Assembly: GCF_019649055.1 (NCBI RefSeq)
Contig: NW_026570318.1
Location: 372,001-436,000 of the forward strand
Reading direction: 5' to 3'
From: Paramacrobiotus metropolitanus
Lineage: Eukaryota > Tardigrada > Eutardigrada > Parachela > Macrobiotidae
DNA length: 64,000 nucleotides
The position numbers and the translations under genes were made by a program. Each line of letters starts with the position of its first letter. The first letter of the stretch is position 1. The notes beneath the pieces were generated by a model. The model made no database searches and was not told the origin of the DNA. It was given only the letters and a program-made list of their open reading frames with translations. Shown piece after piece: positions 33,471 to 44,779 of the stretch.

Positions 33471-33926
33471 ATCGAATTTGCACCCCTGGGGTGCAAATAG
33501 TTCAAACGTCCTGGAGGAGGGGGGCTTATTTCGGGGAGGGGCGTTATTTCGGGGGGTGGTACTATTTTTCAAACAGCTTTTTTTCCGGAGGGGGCCTTTA
33601 TTTTTCAAACAACTGGGCATCCAGTTCGACTGATACTGAACGCAGCAGATACCGGTATTTGCAATTACACAACCTTACGAGCAGCATTCCGAAGCCACGC
33701 ATCACATTATTTTTGTGACGTTTGTCTGCTTATACATTAAATCATAACAATTATGGTGAAGCAATTTGCGGTATATCTATCATTTTGTGGCGCTTAACAT
33801 TTAATAACGCCCCCTGGGTGGTAAATTCGGGGGGAGGTGCTATTTTTCGAACGGGTTGTGGGAGGGGGGCTTATTACGGAGGGGGGCCTTATTACGGGGG
33901 GAGGTGCAAATTCGATAATTACGGTA
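33471..33926 (+). mobile_element. TA-flanked G-rich inverted-repeat element, copy 2
   Basis: TA, CCGTAATTATCGAATTTG, G-runs with GGGGCTTATTTCGGG, a unique core containing GAACGCAGCAGATACCGGT, more G-runs with GGGGGGCCTTATTACGG, then CAAATTCGATAATTACGG and TA. It is the mirror-orientation relative of 21703-22197 over its whole length. Open frames inside (YFGGWYYFSN, GGGLITEGG) are translations of the G-rich repeats, not proteins. Confidence 0.8.
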
Positions 33927-34460
33927 TATCAAGCCGAGCTGAAAATGATAGGGGCCGTACTCCCATTAGACATCTCGTCGTGTGGCGACTTGCGTTTGTT
34001 CAGGCGCAGGAAGTCGCACACATGACGGAATCATCGGCAAACCATCCTGTATACATACACTCTGGTCGCTCGGTTTCTTGCTGTTTTACTGTAGGAGAAG
34101 CAGGAAAGCGTAATATGTGGACATTTCTCATACGTTATATACAACGGAGAATGTTGCTAAATTCCATAATGAAGTGTACTGCTAACGCTCACAACAGTTA
34201 CTGAATCGTTCAACACAACATCAGCACAGCGTTTAAAAAAGTTTCGCATCGCTAGAAATACGTTTCAGAAAGTTAACCCAGTATAACTTAAACTATCTTC
34301 TGCGATCTAGTTCTGTTCCATACGACGTGCCGCATCATTTCCGTCAACAGTTACTTATTTTACAAAGCTTACGTGATTGCTGGAGGCTTTATAACGACAA
34401 CATTATTCGGATTCAAGTTTTCTGTAATATACTGTACAACAGTATTTCCAATCTCTAACC
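33927..34460. other. Intergenic; flank shared with receptor at 38456
   Basis: GAAATACGTTTCAG, TGATCTAG-type and CATACGACGTGC words at about 34255-34340 resemble 38285-38365 upstream of the intact receptor. The promoter region was therefore duplicated together with the receptor stub that follows. Confidence 0.4.
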
Positions 34461-34576
34461 ATGATTAACACTTTTTCCATCCAAGCTAACATCACTGATA
34501 CTTTTGGCATCCGGAAAACCAAGTTCAAGGTCATCGTTAGCATTTTCACCGTCATTTTTATCAGCGGTTCAGTGTC
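34461..34576 (+). pseudogene. 5' stub of an array-family receptor
   Basis: The frame opens MINTFSIQANITDTFG and runs through TM1 to VIFISGSVS, closely matching the first 38 codons of the receptor at 38456. Similarity then stops abruptly near 34576. No TM2-TM7 and no VFLLLMNKD exon follow before the next receptor gene. It is a truncated duplicate. Confidence 0.75.
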
Positions 34577-36289
34577 GCAAATGACAATAGCTGTGCTACT
34601 TGTGGGCTCTTTCATAGCACTGCCATGCGTTAAAGGAATGCGTACCTGTACGTTAGGTTGTATGCTGAATTTTGTGAACTTTTCATTTAAGCTTCTGTTT
34701 TTGTTTCGAATTAACTTTTCATGGTAAATGTACACGCACAGTAATGACACATAAACAAGAAAGACTGGTTGAGTGTATCGGGCTGCCGAACTCGACAGAA
34801 AAAAAATTTTACTTACGGTTAAACTTACGCGAGTATTATAATTACTATTTACTGGGTTAGGTATATACCTCATAAACATGAACATAAGGCTTTTTCGCAT
34901 AAACATAAATATAAAAAATAAAGCTGTCCTGCATAAACATAAAGCCGAAGTGCATAAGTATGTACCGCAAAAACATAAGGAGAAAGCTCCACACACCACG
35001 TTTTACCACTACCAGTCTCCGCACAACACTGTTCGCACCATGTTTTGTCTCGAGTCACCGTTTTTGCGCCGCCACCATGTATATCAAAATACCGGCAGTC
35101 TCGGGACACCACTATACTCGTGGTTTCGAAGACATATAATGGGCGGTTGTACTGTATATACGACTAATACGGGCTATGTTGGGATGATTGGGGCATACCG
35201 CCGAGAGTTGCGAGGTTTAGATCAGGAGAAATTTTGCGGATGTTTGTTTACGGATGAGGAATTTATTTGTCCAGTACAAAGAGTCTGGTAAAGCTATCGA
35301 TCATGCATGCCACAATTTCTGTATTAACAACAATAATGATAAAAAAGGTGATAAAAAGGATGATGATAAAAAGGTGTGAACTGATGATAAAAAGATAAGA
35401 GTTATTGATAAAAAGGTGTGAGGCACTGTGAGCTAATTACAATTAGGAAATAAAAGGTTAAGCAGTATGGATTTAGAACAGGAGAGCATAATGCTCAGCA
35501 TATCAGGGCGGTAGCGGTAGATCGATAAGGTGATGGAAAAAGTTGCTGACTGCTTAATAGTACACTTCCCCGGTGTTTCACCTGACACGCTAACCGTTAA
35601 CATCGCTGGTGTTCGAGTTTGCCGGCTACACTCGGACACCTTCTAAATCTTCCACGCATGTCACCTTGACAGCTACAATGTAATGCAACCGTATTCTTCA
35701 CAGTATCGTTTACGCATCTTCAATTCATTCTGCTGTCTACCGCTGGTCTACTAGATTCTTGAATGGTTGTGGTCACGGGAAAGCATCATCCGTATGATGA
35801 CACTTCTGCGGTTTCGGTTTCCACTTGCTTCTCAAATCCTTGTTGCCAGCACAAGCGTAATAACGTTCAATAGTTTTCACTGCCATCAAGAAAGTTAACG
35901 TGATTCCGTTTTAGAGATACGTTAGCCCCACCGGAAGTAACTTCTCAGAAAATTGCATTGACTTTCCCAGTAACGCAAAAATGGACGAAAAAGACACGTC
36001 ATCCAACACCAGGTGCAGTGAAAAATTGATATATTTTCAGGAGCTGCTGAAAATTCTCTCAATGCAATTAGTTAAAGTATTGATGTTTCGCAGGTGTTCA
36101 TCATGTATTAATGTTCATGTACTGATTGTTCCGCATCCGATTCGCAGGAGAAATCCGGGATGGTTACAATATTTTGCGATCAAGTCCGCTGAGCAACCTG
36201 AGCGTTGGGAATTCATCATTTCAAAATGTGTTGACACTGCAGAAAATGGTAACAGCAGCATCATTACTCATTCCTAAACTCTAACAATC
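34577..36289. repeat. Intergenic with two simple tandem repeats
   Basis: Two arrays are visible: CATAAACATAAA-type units at about 34868-34985, and GATAAAAAGGTG-type units at about 35325-35425. A 137-codon open frame (34878-35291) crosses the first array and is probably spurious. No other gene was seen. TTGACACTGCAG near 36231 is shared with the upstream region of the 26481 receptor. Confidence 0.5.
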
Positions 36290-37449
36290 ATGAATGTGTC
36301 GTCGATCCAGGCCAACATCACTAATATTTTCGGCAACCGGCAAACCGAACTAAAAGCCATCACCTGTGTCTTTACAGTAGTTTTCGTAACCGGTTCCTTT
36401 TTATCGTTAACTCTGGCTTTGATTATAGCCTGTCGACCGCGTTTGCGCACCGGTTCAGGGATTCTCATTGCGCATCAGCAACTGCTTCACGTTCTCCAAA
36501 CCGGCGTAACCAATCCGTTCTACATGGTCACCGGGTGGGTGGTGTGGCTGGGTTTACCCATCACCGGGCTCAACTGTACCGTCATGCATTTCTTCTGCAA
36601 ACTCTTCACTTTCACCGACATGTGGGCGTCGCTGTTCTTGGTGGTCAATCGTTTCGTCGCGCTGGTATATCCCCATCAATACGGCGCAATTACGACAAAA
36701 CGCGCTATAATTATGTGGATAATTGCTTTCTGGATTATTGGTTTACTTCGGAGTTCAGCGTTAGTGCTTCCCGGTATCTTTGGAGTCGGAGGCGTTTTCG
36801 GGATGCGGAAATATGACTGTGGTTACATTGGAGTAACGCTGTCTTTCATTAACGACACCGTCAACAGTCTGGGAGTTTATATTCCGTCAATTTCGCAGGG
36901 CATTCCTTATATAGCTATGTTATTATTGACGCACCCAAATAAAAATTCGCGTGTTCATAGAAAACGTTTGGCGTTATTTAACTTATTGTTGGGCTCATAT
37001 GTGTGGTTCCTGCTTTTTTATTTACCACAACCCATCGCGCTGTCCGGATACCCTCGGTTTTATTTTGAGGATAAAGTGCGCGCGGGTTGGTTCCAGTTGT
37101 TACAAGAAGTAGCATATGCCGGAAGTCCCGTACGTCTTACTGTGTTAGAACATTTCTTCGTAATATGCAGAGGATTACTGCGTTTTCGGATGTGTCAGTG
37201 CGTTATTGACTTATGGATCAACAAACGCACGTTATTGATCAACGGATAAGCTGATATAGCGTTTAAAATTACGCAGTTATACAGGGTGCGTTTGTGTTGT
37301 AGGTTTTCATTTTGCTGATGAACAAAGATATTGTTTCGGATGCTACGGAGGAACGCGGGTGGAAAAACTGCTGGAAATTTGGCGCTTCGTCGTCTCCAAC
37401 AAATAGGGTGGTGGCATCTAATTCAAACGAGCCCGTTATAAATAGTTAA
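36290..37449 (+). CDS. Seven-transmembrane receptor, array family member 3
   Basis: Exons 36290-37129 and 37303-37449 (phase 0) encode 328 residues. NRF is at 120-122; Cys96 and Cys177 (KYDCGY) form the expected disulfide pair. The second transmembrane area reads HQQLLHVLQTGVTNPFYMV. The tail after VFILLMNKDI contains ERGWKNCWKF, shared with the 38456 receptor, where the Cys is a possible palmitoylation site. Some positions diverge from that sister gene: RSS in TM4, HRKRLALFN before TM6, ALSGYP in place of ALYGYP. It may therefore be under relaxed constraint, but no disabling change is visible. Confidence 0.9.
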
Positions 37450-38455
37450 TCTTTGAATTCCAAGCTAGAAGATAAACAAAAGCCTCTTTGATCAAACTTA
37501 TCGTGACACCGTGATTTTAGCCACTTCTACCGTACATGCATGGGTGAAGCATTTACGTACCTGTTAAAATGCATGCAAGAGGTTTAGAAATGTTGATAAA
37601 GAAATTAATGAAATAATAATTTGGAAATAAAACGGTCTCTGGCGTCCGGTTCCCGAATCCGTATTGTGAGATGTTTGGAATGCGATGCTGCGTCGAAGTA
37701 TTAATTAGCCGCCGTTAATTTTATCAGATTTTGCTGACGACTGATACATGTACCTAGAAGCGTAATTTAAAAGCTGAAGTTTTTTAGCATTGTTTCGTTA
37801 TCAACAAGACTGAGCAACGTGAACTCCTGGAATTAACTTCTGTACAGGTCGTGCCAGCCGTTTACAAAGATAAAAAGCTAACAGTTGCACTATTTTAAGC
37901 TTAAATTTTAGGATGACCGAAATTGGGAATAATGAACTTACGCATGCATTCCGATTCTTCTAATTTCCCGCCATTTTACGTTCCGCGTAACTGAAGGAGC
38001 AGCAGCAAACCAAAATCCGATTGCCGGTTTGCGCTTGATTAAACAGGATTTTCCAAAGGTTTAATTAGTGGCAATAACGTGGCACGTGCATACACCGAGA
38101 TAAATGAGCATTAGCGGAAGAAAGCTCGCCATGAGGGAAGATCGAGTTCATTGAGCTTGACCGGTAACCCAAAAGAGAGGAAGATGACGCAGCAACAAAC
38201 ACAAGGTGTAGTGAACAGCTGATTTCATTTCAAAACACATTACGAAAGATCGCAGGGTAGCAATTAGTTCCTGTATCGCCTGAAATACGCTTCGGAAAAG
38301 CAATCCACTATGGTCACACGATCTCCTGTAATCTAGTATTGTTTGCACACGACGTGCGTCGAAATGCACTGATTTTAAAAAAGCTGACTAGGTTGTTGAA
38401 ATTCTGACTATGATATCAATATTTATTTTTGTAATATACAACAGTAAACTCCAAA
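37450..38455. other. Intergenic between two sister receptors
   Basis: AT-rich, with no gene or clear repeat. The 38285-38455 part matches the flank of the stub at 34461 and so probably includes the receptor's upstream control region. Confidence 0.4.
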
Positions 38456-39602
38456 ATGATCAATGTTTCTTCTATCCAAGCTAACATCACCGATACTTTC
38501 GGTACCCGACAAACCGAGTTAAAGGTCATAATTAGCATCTTCACCGTGATTTTTATCACCGGTTCTGTATTGTCATCAGCCTTGGTTTTGATTATTGCCT
38601 GTCGACCGCGTTTGCGCACCGGTTCTGGTGTTCTCATTGCGCACCATCAGCTGCTACACGTTTTACAGACCGGCATCAGCAATCCGTTCTACATGGTAAC
38701 AGGTTGGGTGGTGTGGCTGGGATTACCCATCACCGGGCTCAATTGTACCGTCATGCATTTCTTCTGCAAGCTCTTCACCTTCACCGAAATGTGGGCGTCG
38801 CTGTTCTTAGCGGTCAACCGTTTTGTCGCGCTGGTATATCCGCACCAATACGGCGCAATTACGACAAAACGCGCTATTATCGTGTGGATGACTGTTTCCT
38901 GGGTGATTGGTCTATTGCTGAGCGCGGCGTTAGTGGTTCCGGGAATTTACGGTGTGGGGAGTTTTTTCGGCATGCGGAAATATGATTGTGGTTATATTGG
39001 AGTGACGCTGTCGTTAATTACTGATAGTGTCAGCAGTTTGGGAATTTATATTCCGTTAATTGGACAGGGACTTTGTTATATTGCCATCTTATTGTTGACG
39101 CATCCAAGAAAAAGGTCGCGTGTACAGCAAAAGCGTTTGGCGTTATTTCGGCTATTGCTGGGCTCATATGTGTGGTTCTTGCTGTTTTATTTACCACAGC
39201 CAATTGCGCTTTACGGATATCCACGGTTTTATTTTGAGGATAAAGTGCGCGCCGGTTGGTTTCAGCTGGTGCAGGAGGTCGCGTATGCCGGAAGTCCGGT
39301 AAGCTCTTATGCGCTGAGATTTATATTTACAAGGCACCCTGTCTTTTGAATGTTTGGTTCAGAGTTATAAGACACGCACGTGTAGTTATCAGTGCCTCAG
39401 CTTACGGAACCTTATACTGTGTACAGTAATTATTACGGAATTACAGCAGATTGTATTGTAGGTGTTCCTTTTGCTGATGAACAAAGATATTCTACCCGAT
39501 ATTACGGAGAAACGCGGATGGAAAAATTGCTGGAAATCCTCTACTTCGGTGGCGCCAGCAAATAAAGCACTCGTTTCTAATTCTAACGCGGTTTTTACTT
39601 AG
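38456..39602 (+). CDS. Seven-transmembrane receptor, array family member 4
   Basis: Exons 38456-39298 and 39462-39602 (phase 0) give 327 residues. This is the sister of the 36290 gene and the likely source of the stub at 34461, by its first exon and 5' flank. NRF is at 121-123. The TM3 Cys is in LNCTVMHFFCKLF, and the loop Cys in KYDCGY. The TM6 approach is QQKRLALFRLLLGSYVWF, and TM7 opens VFLLLMNKDI. The tail carries KRGWKNCWKSS. All landmarks seen in the other intact members are present. Confidence 0.92.
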
Positions 39603-41855
39603 TACTGATGTGGGTCGTTTACAACTTTACATAGCTCTAATTTAGAAGTGGGAGTGAAGCCCGTTTTATCCACCGTAGTTTTAACTACACCATTATTACA
39701 TTAAGAACAGACCATTCGATTAACTGGACTTCAACGTATGGTCGATACAAGAGAGCTAACTTCAAGACAGATCAACGATTCAGAGAGCAAAATTTAAGAA
39801 AATGCCATCACCATCGACATTGAGTATCTTTTTGTCAACGTTTTGTGTGCGCTCAAAAGTATCTTTATGTCGAATCTCCAGCATGCCTTTTTCTATCTTC
39901 TTCTTCACCGGTGCGACAATTTTTGTTGGGTTCGGCAAGGTATATGGCGCTCTTACGTTCGTGAAGTCTATCATTTCGACTAAATACGGCGGCGGATACG
40001 GCGGCGCTTCGTAGCTGTAGATCTTGTACAGCCACTCCGCTTGGACTGCTTCCAACAATATTATGATATTGTACAATCCGGTCCGGAGATGAAGCACGAT
40101 AGAGAAACAGCTAATGCATAATAAGCGCGATGGACACTAAACTACTTTTACCACAATACGTAAATGCGCTCCGCATGTTACATGCGGAGCGCTTTTACGC
40201 ATAGATTGTCTCTCACGGCACCGACCGTTTTCTAGCCACCTTCCGCCAGACAATTACGATTAAGGGTATATTCAATAAAATAAATGCCGAGCAACCAGCC
40301 ACCAGCCAGCCAAACGCATGTTACGTGTTTAAACAGTGAGGCGCGGTATGTTGTTTGGCGTAACTCATGAACTTACACATTGTTCGTTGTTCTCTATCAT
40401 GCTCTATCTCCGGACCGGCTTGTACATACATATTAACTGTAAACACTAAACATACAGTTTAGACAGTAGAATATTTCACCCGAATTAAAATGTTGTAGTC
40501 ATTGTAAGAATTAGGCATATTCTAGAATTCGGCGTCAATCGGCGCAGAAATAAGCTAGAATAGATAAATCACACGGGCACGGTAATTTATTTTAGTTCAT
40601 TTCTTCCGCGCAGAATGCGCGGAGTCTACTGGTGCAAAATAATTCTAGTCGATGTTTAACTGTACGGTGCAACAAATTCTGCCGTTCACCCCTTTGTGGT
40701 TATGTGGTTGTCATCGTTTCCAGCCGAGACCCGCTTCACAACATTCATCTAAATATATTACTATGATGGCACAATAGCCATAATATATTATACTAATAAT
40801 TTTTATGGATATTACTAGGGGATTATGAAGCTTTTATGTTTTTCCTTCAAACTGTTTTGAAAGCTCCGAACACGCTGTTGTTGCCAGCGTACAATAAATT
40901 GTTTCCAGAGATGGATGTCAAACAGTACAGTATATTATTTAGGTTATATGTGGTGGAACAAAATTAGCGCAGTCTGTGCAGGCGCCAGACATAATCGTTC
41001 GCGCGGACATCCGTTTATTACTGTACTCGTAGTTTGAACAACTGCAAGGCGAGCCCATCAAAAATTACAACAATCAACAATGGCGACAGTCCAGCATGAT
41101 CAAAACCATCCAGCATGATTATCAAGGTTTCGACTGGCCAAGCAAGCCAATATAACTGGAACTCATCGCTAAGTGATTGTGACCAAAGCTGGTCTTATCA
41201 GCAAAGCGGACTGCGGAGCTCCGTTGAGTTAGCATATGAGCCTCAAGTAATTTCTCGTACAAGATGGAGGGATGGGTCTGCAGTACGCCGTGTACAAAAC
41301 TTTGCGTCGAAACGGATGCACCCTTTGAAAAAATTGTTAATCGAATCAGGAAAGCAGTACAGCAAGTTCCGTAAATCGTTCAATTCGTTGCGGCTGCCAT
41401 TGTCTGTTCCTCTTGTTTCTGGAACAAATGAGCATTGTCCGTTTACTGTGACCAGCAGACATGTGCAGTGATGGGCGATGGAAAAAATGCACAAACACTC
41501 ACTTGTTAAGCCATTTCTCATGCAATCAAATTTCAACAACTGCTAAAAGAAGCTGGTACGAGTTCTCTTCCAATCAGCGGAGTTGGATCGTGGAAGTGGC
41601 CGTGGCTTCCAAATTTTGTATATTTTATAGGCTTTGTTGAGGTCCACTTGTCCAGATCTCCAGACTGCAGCGCTCCTTATAAATCAGTGCCTTTCTTAAG
41701 CTTTTCTGATTGTTCAACAGATGTCTCCCGCCTAATTGGGCAAGGCGTTTTCCAATTTACAGCCTATAATAGTGTCTGTTTATGACAAAGTTTTTTTATA
41801 ATTTTCCCCAAAATTCATTTTGCCATCCACAGATTGTACTGTCCGATGCTAGGAG
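39603..41855. other. Intergenic, one weak ORF and a hairpin
   Basis: A perfect GCGCTCCGCATG / CATGCGGAGCGC hairpin, extended by flanking pairs, lies at 40159-40199. The 41036-41090 part resembles the upstream DNA of the helical gene copy 2. A minus-strand open frame at 39780-40097 is listed separately. Other open frames (41115-41471 and its complement) have no support. Confidence 0.4.
39780..40097 (-). CDS. Weak candidate small gene, unknown
   Basis: A 105-codon frame with one hydrophobic stretch (GLYNIIILLEAVQA) and a Pro-rich part (APPYPPPYLVE), then a Lys-rich end (PVKKKIEKG). The composition is more protein-like than most chance frames here. There is no paralogue in the window, no recognised motif and no splice evidence. 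Confidence 0.25.
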   Translation of the reverse strand: MLHLRTGLYNIIILLEAVQAEWLYKIYSYEAPPYPPPYLVEMIDFTNVRAPYTLPNPTKIVAPVKKKIEKGMLEIRHKDTFERTQNVDKKILNVDGDGIFLNFAL

Positions 41856-44779
41856 ATGTCATCGATGTCAGATAGTGTAGCGGTTCGGAATTTAACAATC
41901 GCGGCTTTACTGCATAGAGCCAATGCATTGAAAGCCGCCCGCCAAGAATGCGTGGACACATTCAATGGTACCAATAAAATTAACATTATTTCCTTAATGA
42001 TTCGATTGTTTTCTGTATCTTACAGCCGTTTTTGAGCTATACAGTGCCAATTATTGTGGCTTATCTTGTTGTAATCCACAATAATTAGATTTACCGTTGA
42101 TACTACGCCTTTAGAACACATCTTCACAGTTTTGGAGACAGGTAGCCATTTTTGTCCACTGTTTTAGAGCATTTCGCGAACGTAAAGAAACACGTTTCCG
42201 GCGTGGAAGGCCACGAGAAGCCTGGAAAAGTCGTCTGCGCCAGCCCCAAAGAAATGGCTGCTCATGAAAAGGAGGTCTCCAGTAAATCATCGGAGGAGGG
42301 ACGCCAGCATTTTGCGCAGCTCAGCGACTTGACTACCAAAAGTAAGTAATCAAATGTAAACTAGGGAAGTGCACCGCTTTAGGCTAGCACTATTAGACCG
42401 AAGCGAAGCCGGAAACTGAGTGTTGTACAAAAATACTTAGGTTATTTTTATGTAGTTTTAATACGCAGTAGCCATCAAAATAACAAAAAATTGCAAGCGC
42501 TGGCATACTACTTTACATCACAGTTAAAATTTGAACATTAAAAATCGATGTTATTTTATGCTGATTAATGTTGATAAATACATAATGTTATGTTGATTAG
42601 GTATTTATTTCGTATTAAATATTAGGAAATAGCTATTCTTATCGCCCTGACACCACCTTTGTAATGTCACCACCTTTCACCTCGTTTTTGCTATTCGCAC
42701 CATCTTTTTTTAATATTTCTTACACCACCTTTAGCTATTCTCACCACCTTACGTCTTTACTGCATTCGGCTATTGCCATCTGTTTTCGCTCCATGTTCTC
42801 ACGCGTGAAAAGCCAACATTAATAAAACTGGATGCGATTTCCCGCAATTGCTAGTGTGGATTACCGCTTTATCGCACGTAATGCCTTTACTTTTGTGTAA
42901 CCAGGTTATCGCTCAAGCTAATGTGAGCGGGAAATGTTTTCTTGTGCAGTTTTCGAACTTGTTTTCGGACTTGGGAACATTACTGCATGACCGACGGACA
43001 GACAAAAGCGCCGCAATGTTGTACTTATAGGTCTTGCGCTGTATGTTTTCTATAATACTCAAATTCATACAATAAATACGACAATTTTTTTAATATATTT
43101 AATTTTTATTTATATTTATTTTATTCTTAATTTTCTTATTTTTATGTGACCGACGGACAGATTAGTGCGTGACCGACGGACCAAAAGTAAATCAAAATAT
43201 GACAAAACCGTTGCCCTTTATTTACAGGGCGCACACGCCAAGTTGTTATCAAAACTTTTTAAATCTTATAGTTTTCTGATCAAACCGGAAGTATTTGTTT
43301 AATTATTGTTTTTGTGGTTGCTATTGTTACTTTCCATCGTTTGAGCCATAAACTGCCACATGTGAGCGGGCTGCGATTTGCAGCTACCGAATACAGAGTA
43401 CTTGTATATCAGTTTTCTTGCCATCGCGAAAAACTGTTTTTTGCATTTGCTTTTTAGGTTTTTCTTGCAGTCGTCGATAGTTAACATTGAATCGGAAAGT
43501 TATGTATGTCCCATCTACTTTTAAATCGTTCAGAGGGAATCCTTGCCTCAGATTTTCTAACAATCTTGTGAACTTATAAAGGTCTCGGGCATCTACAAAA
43601 ACCTTTTCGGCTCTCGTACCGTATAACATTCCCAGAGCGGGGAAAACTTTCAAAAAAATGTACCTTTTGTGGTTTAATGGTTCCATTGCGTTGGTTCTCT
43701 TCTGCAGTGCTTACTTAATGTATATTTAGCTTATTAAAACCAATTTCAAATTTCAAGCGAGAAAATGCTTTCCTGGTTTTCTTATAACTTCAGTATACAG
43801 TTCAGTGCTGACCGGCCACAGAGACGCCACCAAAGATCTCACTTTGGATCTGCCTTCTGATATCAGTTTTAGAGCTAATGGTCAGATGCTGATTTAGAAA
43901 AACGCAATAGTTGATTCTGTACAAGAAACAAACATACAAACTGGAGTTAGGGAAACTCTTTAATTTTAAAAATGATCAACTTTTTAATGACATCTAGGCG
44001 TGTGCTCCCTGGCAGCCCCTTCATATCTATATAAGGTATTGCTTAACCCGTCACCGATGTACTAGTACACGGAGATGAAAATATTCAAGACGTGCTAGAG
44101 TACCATATATTAAACTCATATCTAAGTGACTCATATCTAAAGCCTGAATGACTCATTTATGACTAAATGTCTCAAGTATGGTTTATATGCCATAATTATG
44201 TGATATGGCTCATATCTAAATATAAGTGGATATGAGATGCGTAAGTCTCAGAATATTGAATAATCTGCAGTTAGCAATAACTATTACGTAATAATTTCCC
44301 GTACAGTACTACGTACTTATAGCGCATCACGAGTCAAGGGATGTGCAGCAGAAACTCTCCAATCTTACGCGCCGAATTACCAATGAGCTGTTGGAGGTTT
44401 TCGACCAGCTGATTAACCTGCAGGTGCCTGATGCACGCCAATGGCGCCACGATGTTTTATTGCAATCCCGGGAACTGGAAAAGATGCAAGGTTACTATTT
44501 CTACAATTTTTTTAATAAAAACCTTTACTTTTGAAAGTTCATGAAGGACGTAAGAATAAACCAAAGCGGTTGTACGTTACTCGTAAGCCGCTAAACGGCA
44601 TACTGAACATCGCATACGAGTTTCTCTAGATCGTTGTTTTGCCATCAAATGACCGGTTTGCAGAGAGCTTGGCGGCCATTGACAAGGGATTAATTGATGG
44701 GCCGAAGAAAGCCGTAGAGAAGATGGAGGAACGCTATGCCACAGCCGGAAAAAGCTCCAAACCTTCGGGCAGCGAGTGA
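41856..44779 (+). CDS. Uncharacterised helical protein, copy 3 (intact)
   Basis: Exons 41856-41967, 42168-42341, 44323-44490 and 44664-44779, all phase 1, give 189 residues. It matches copy 2 exon for exon: ALKAARQECVDTF, EHFANVKKHVSGVEG, RRITNELLEVFDQLINLQ, VPDARQWRHDVL and AVEKMEERYATAG. Two in-frame ATGs (41856, 41865) give MSS or MSDS starts. Identity across all exons with conserved intron phases argues that both copies are expressed proteins. No signal or membrane segment is seen. Function is unknown; a helical scaffold or adaptor is a guess. Intron 2 (42342-44322) is almost 2 kb and holds simple repeats and an antisense open frame. Confidence 0.75.
42645..42775. repeat. Simple repeat CACCACCTTT
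   Basis: Imperfect tandem CACCACCTTT/GCTATTC units inside intron 2 of the helical gene. Nearby, TGACCGACGGACAGA recurs at about 42988, 43147 and 43170. Confidence 0.6.
43384..43686 (-). CDS. Weak candidate nested ORF, unknown
   Basis: A 100-codon antisense frame inside intron 42342-44322. It looks protein-like (KVFVDARDLYKFTRLLENL, then TYITFRFNVNYRRL and a Lys/Arg-rich end) and starts at an ATG preceded by AAGCACTGCAG, a possible acceptor. No motif or paralogue is recognised. It may be a decayed transposon gene, a nested gene or chance. Confidence 0.25.
   Translation of the reverse strand: MEPLNHKRYIFLKVFPALGMLYGTRAEKVFVDARDLYKFTRLLENLRQGFPLNDLKVDGTYITFRFNVNYRRLQEKPKKQMQKTVFRDGKKTDIQVLCIR
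44105..44235. repeat. Simple repeat CTCATATCTAA
   Basis: GACTCATATCTAA-type units recur imperfectly just upstream of exon 3 of helical gene copy 3. Confidence 0.55.

Noticed and set aside
33389-34204. Gly/Tyr-rich ORFs that look like cuticle or silk-type proteins
   Set aside because: They are translations of the G-rich repeats of the TA-flanked mobile element, on both strands.
34878-35291. 137-codon ORF rich in His/Lys
   Set aside because: Crosses the CATAAACATAAA simple repeat; the His/Lys bias comes from that repeat.
41115-41539. Overlapping ORFs on both strands near 41.3 kb
   Set aside because: No motif, no paralogue and no agreement with the duplicated flank of the helical gene.
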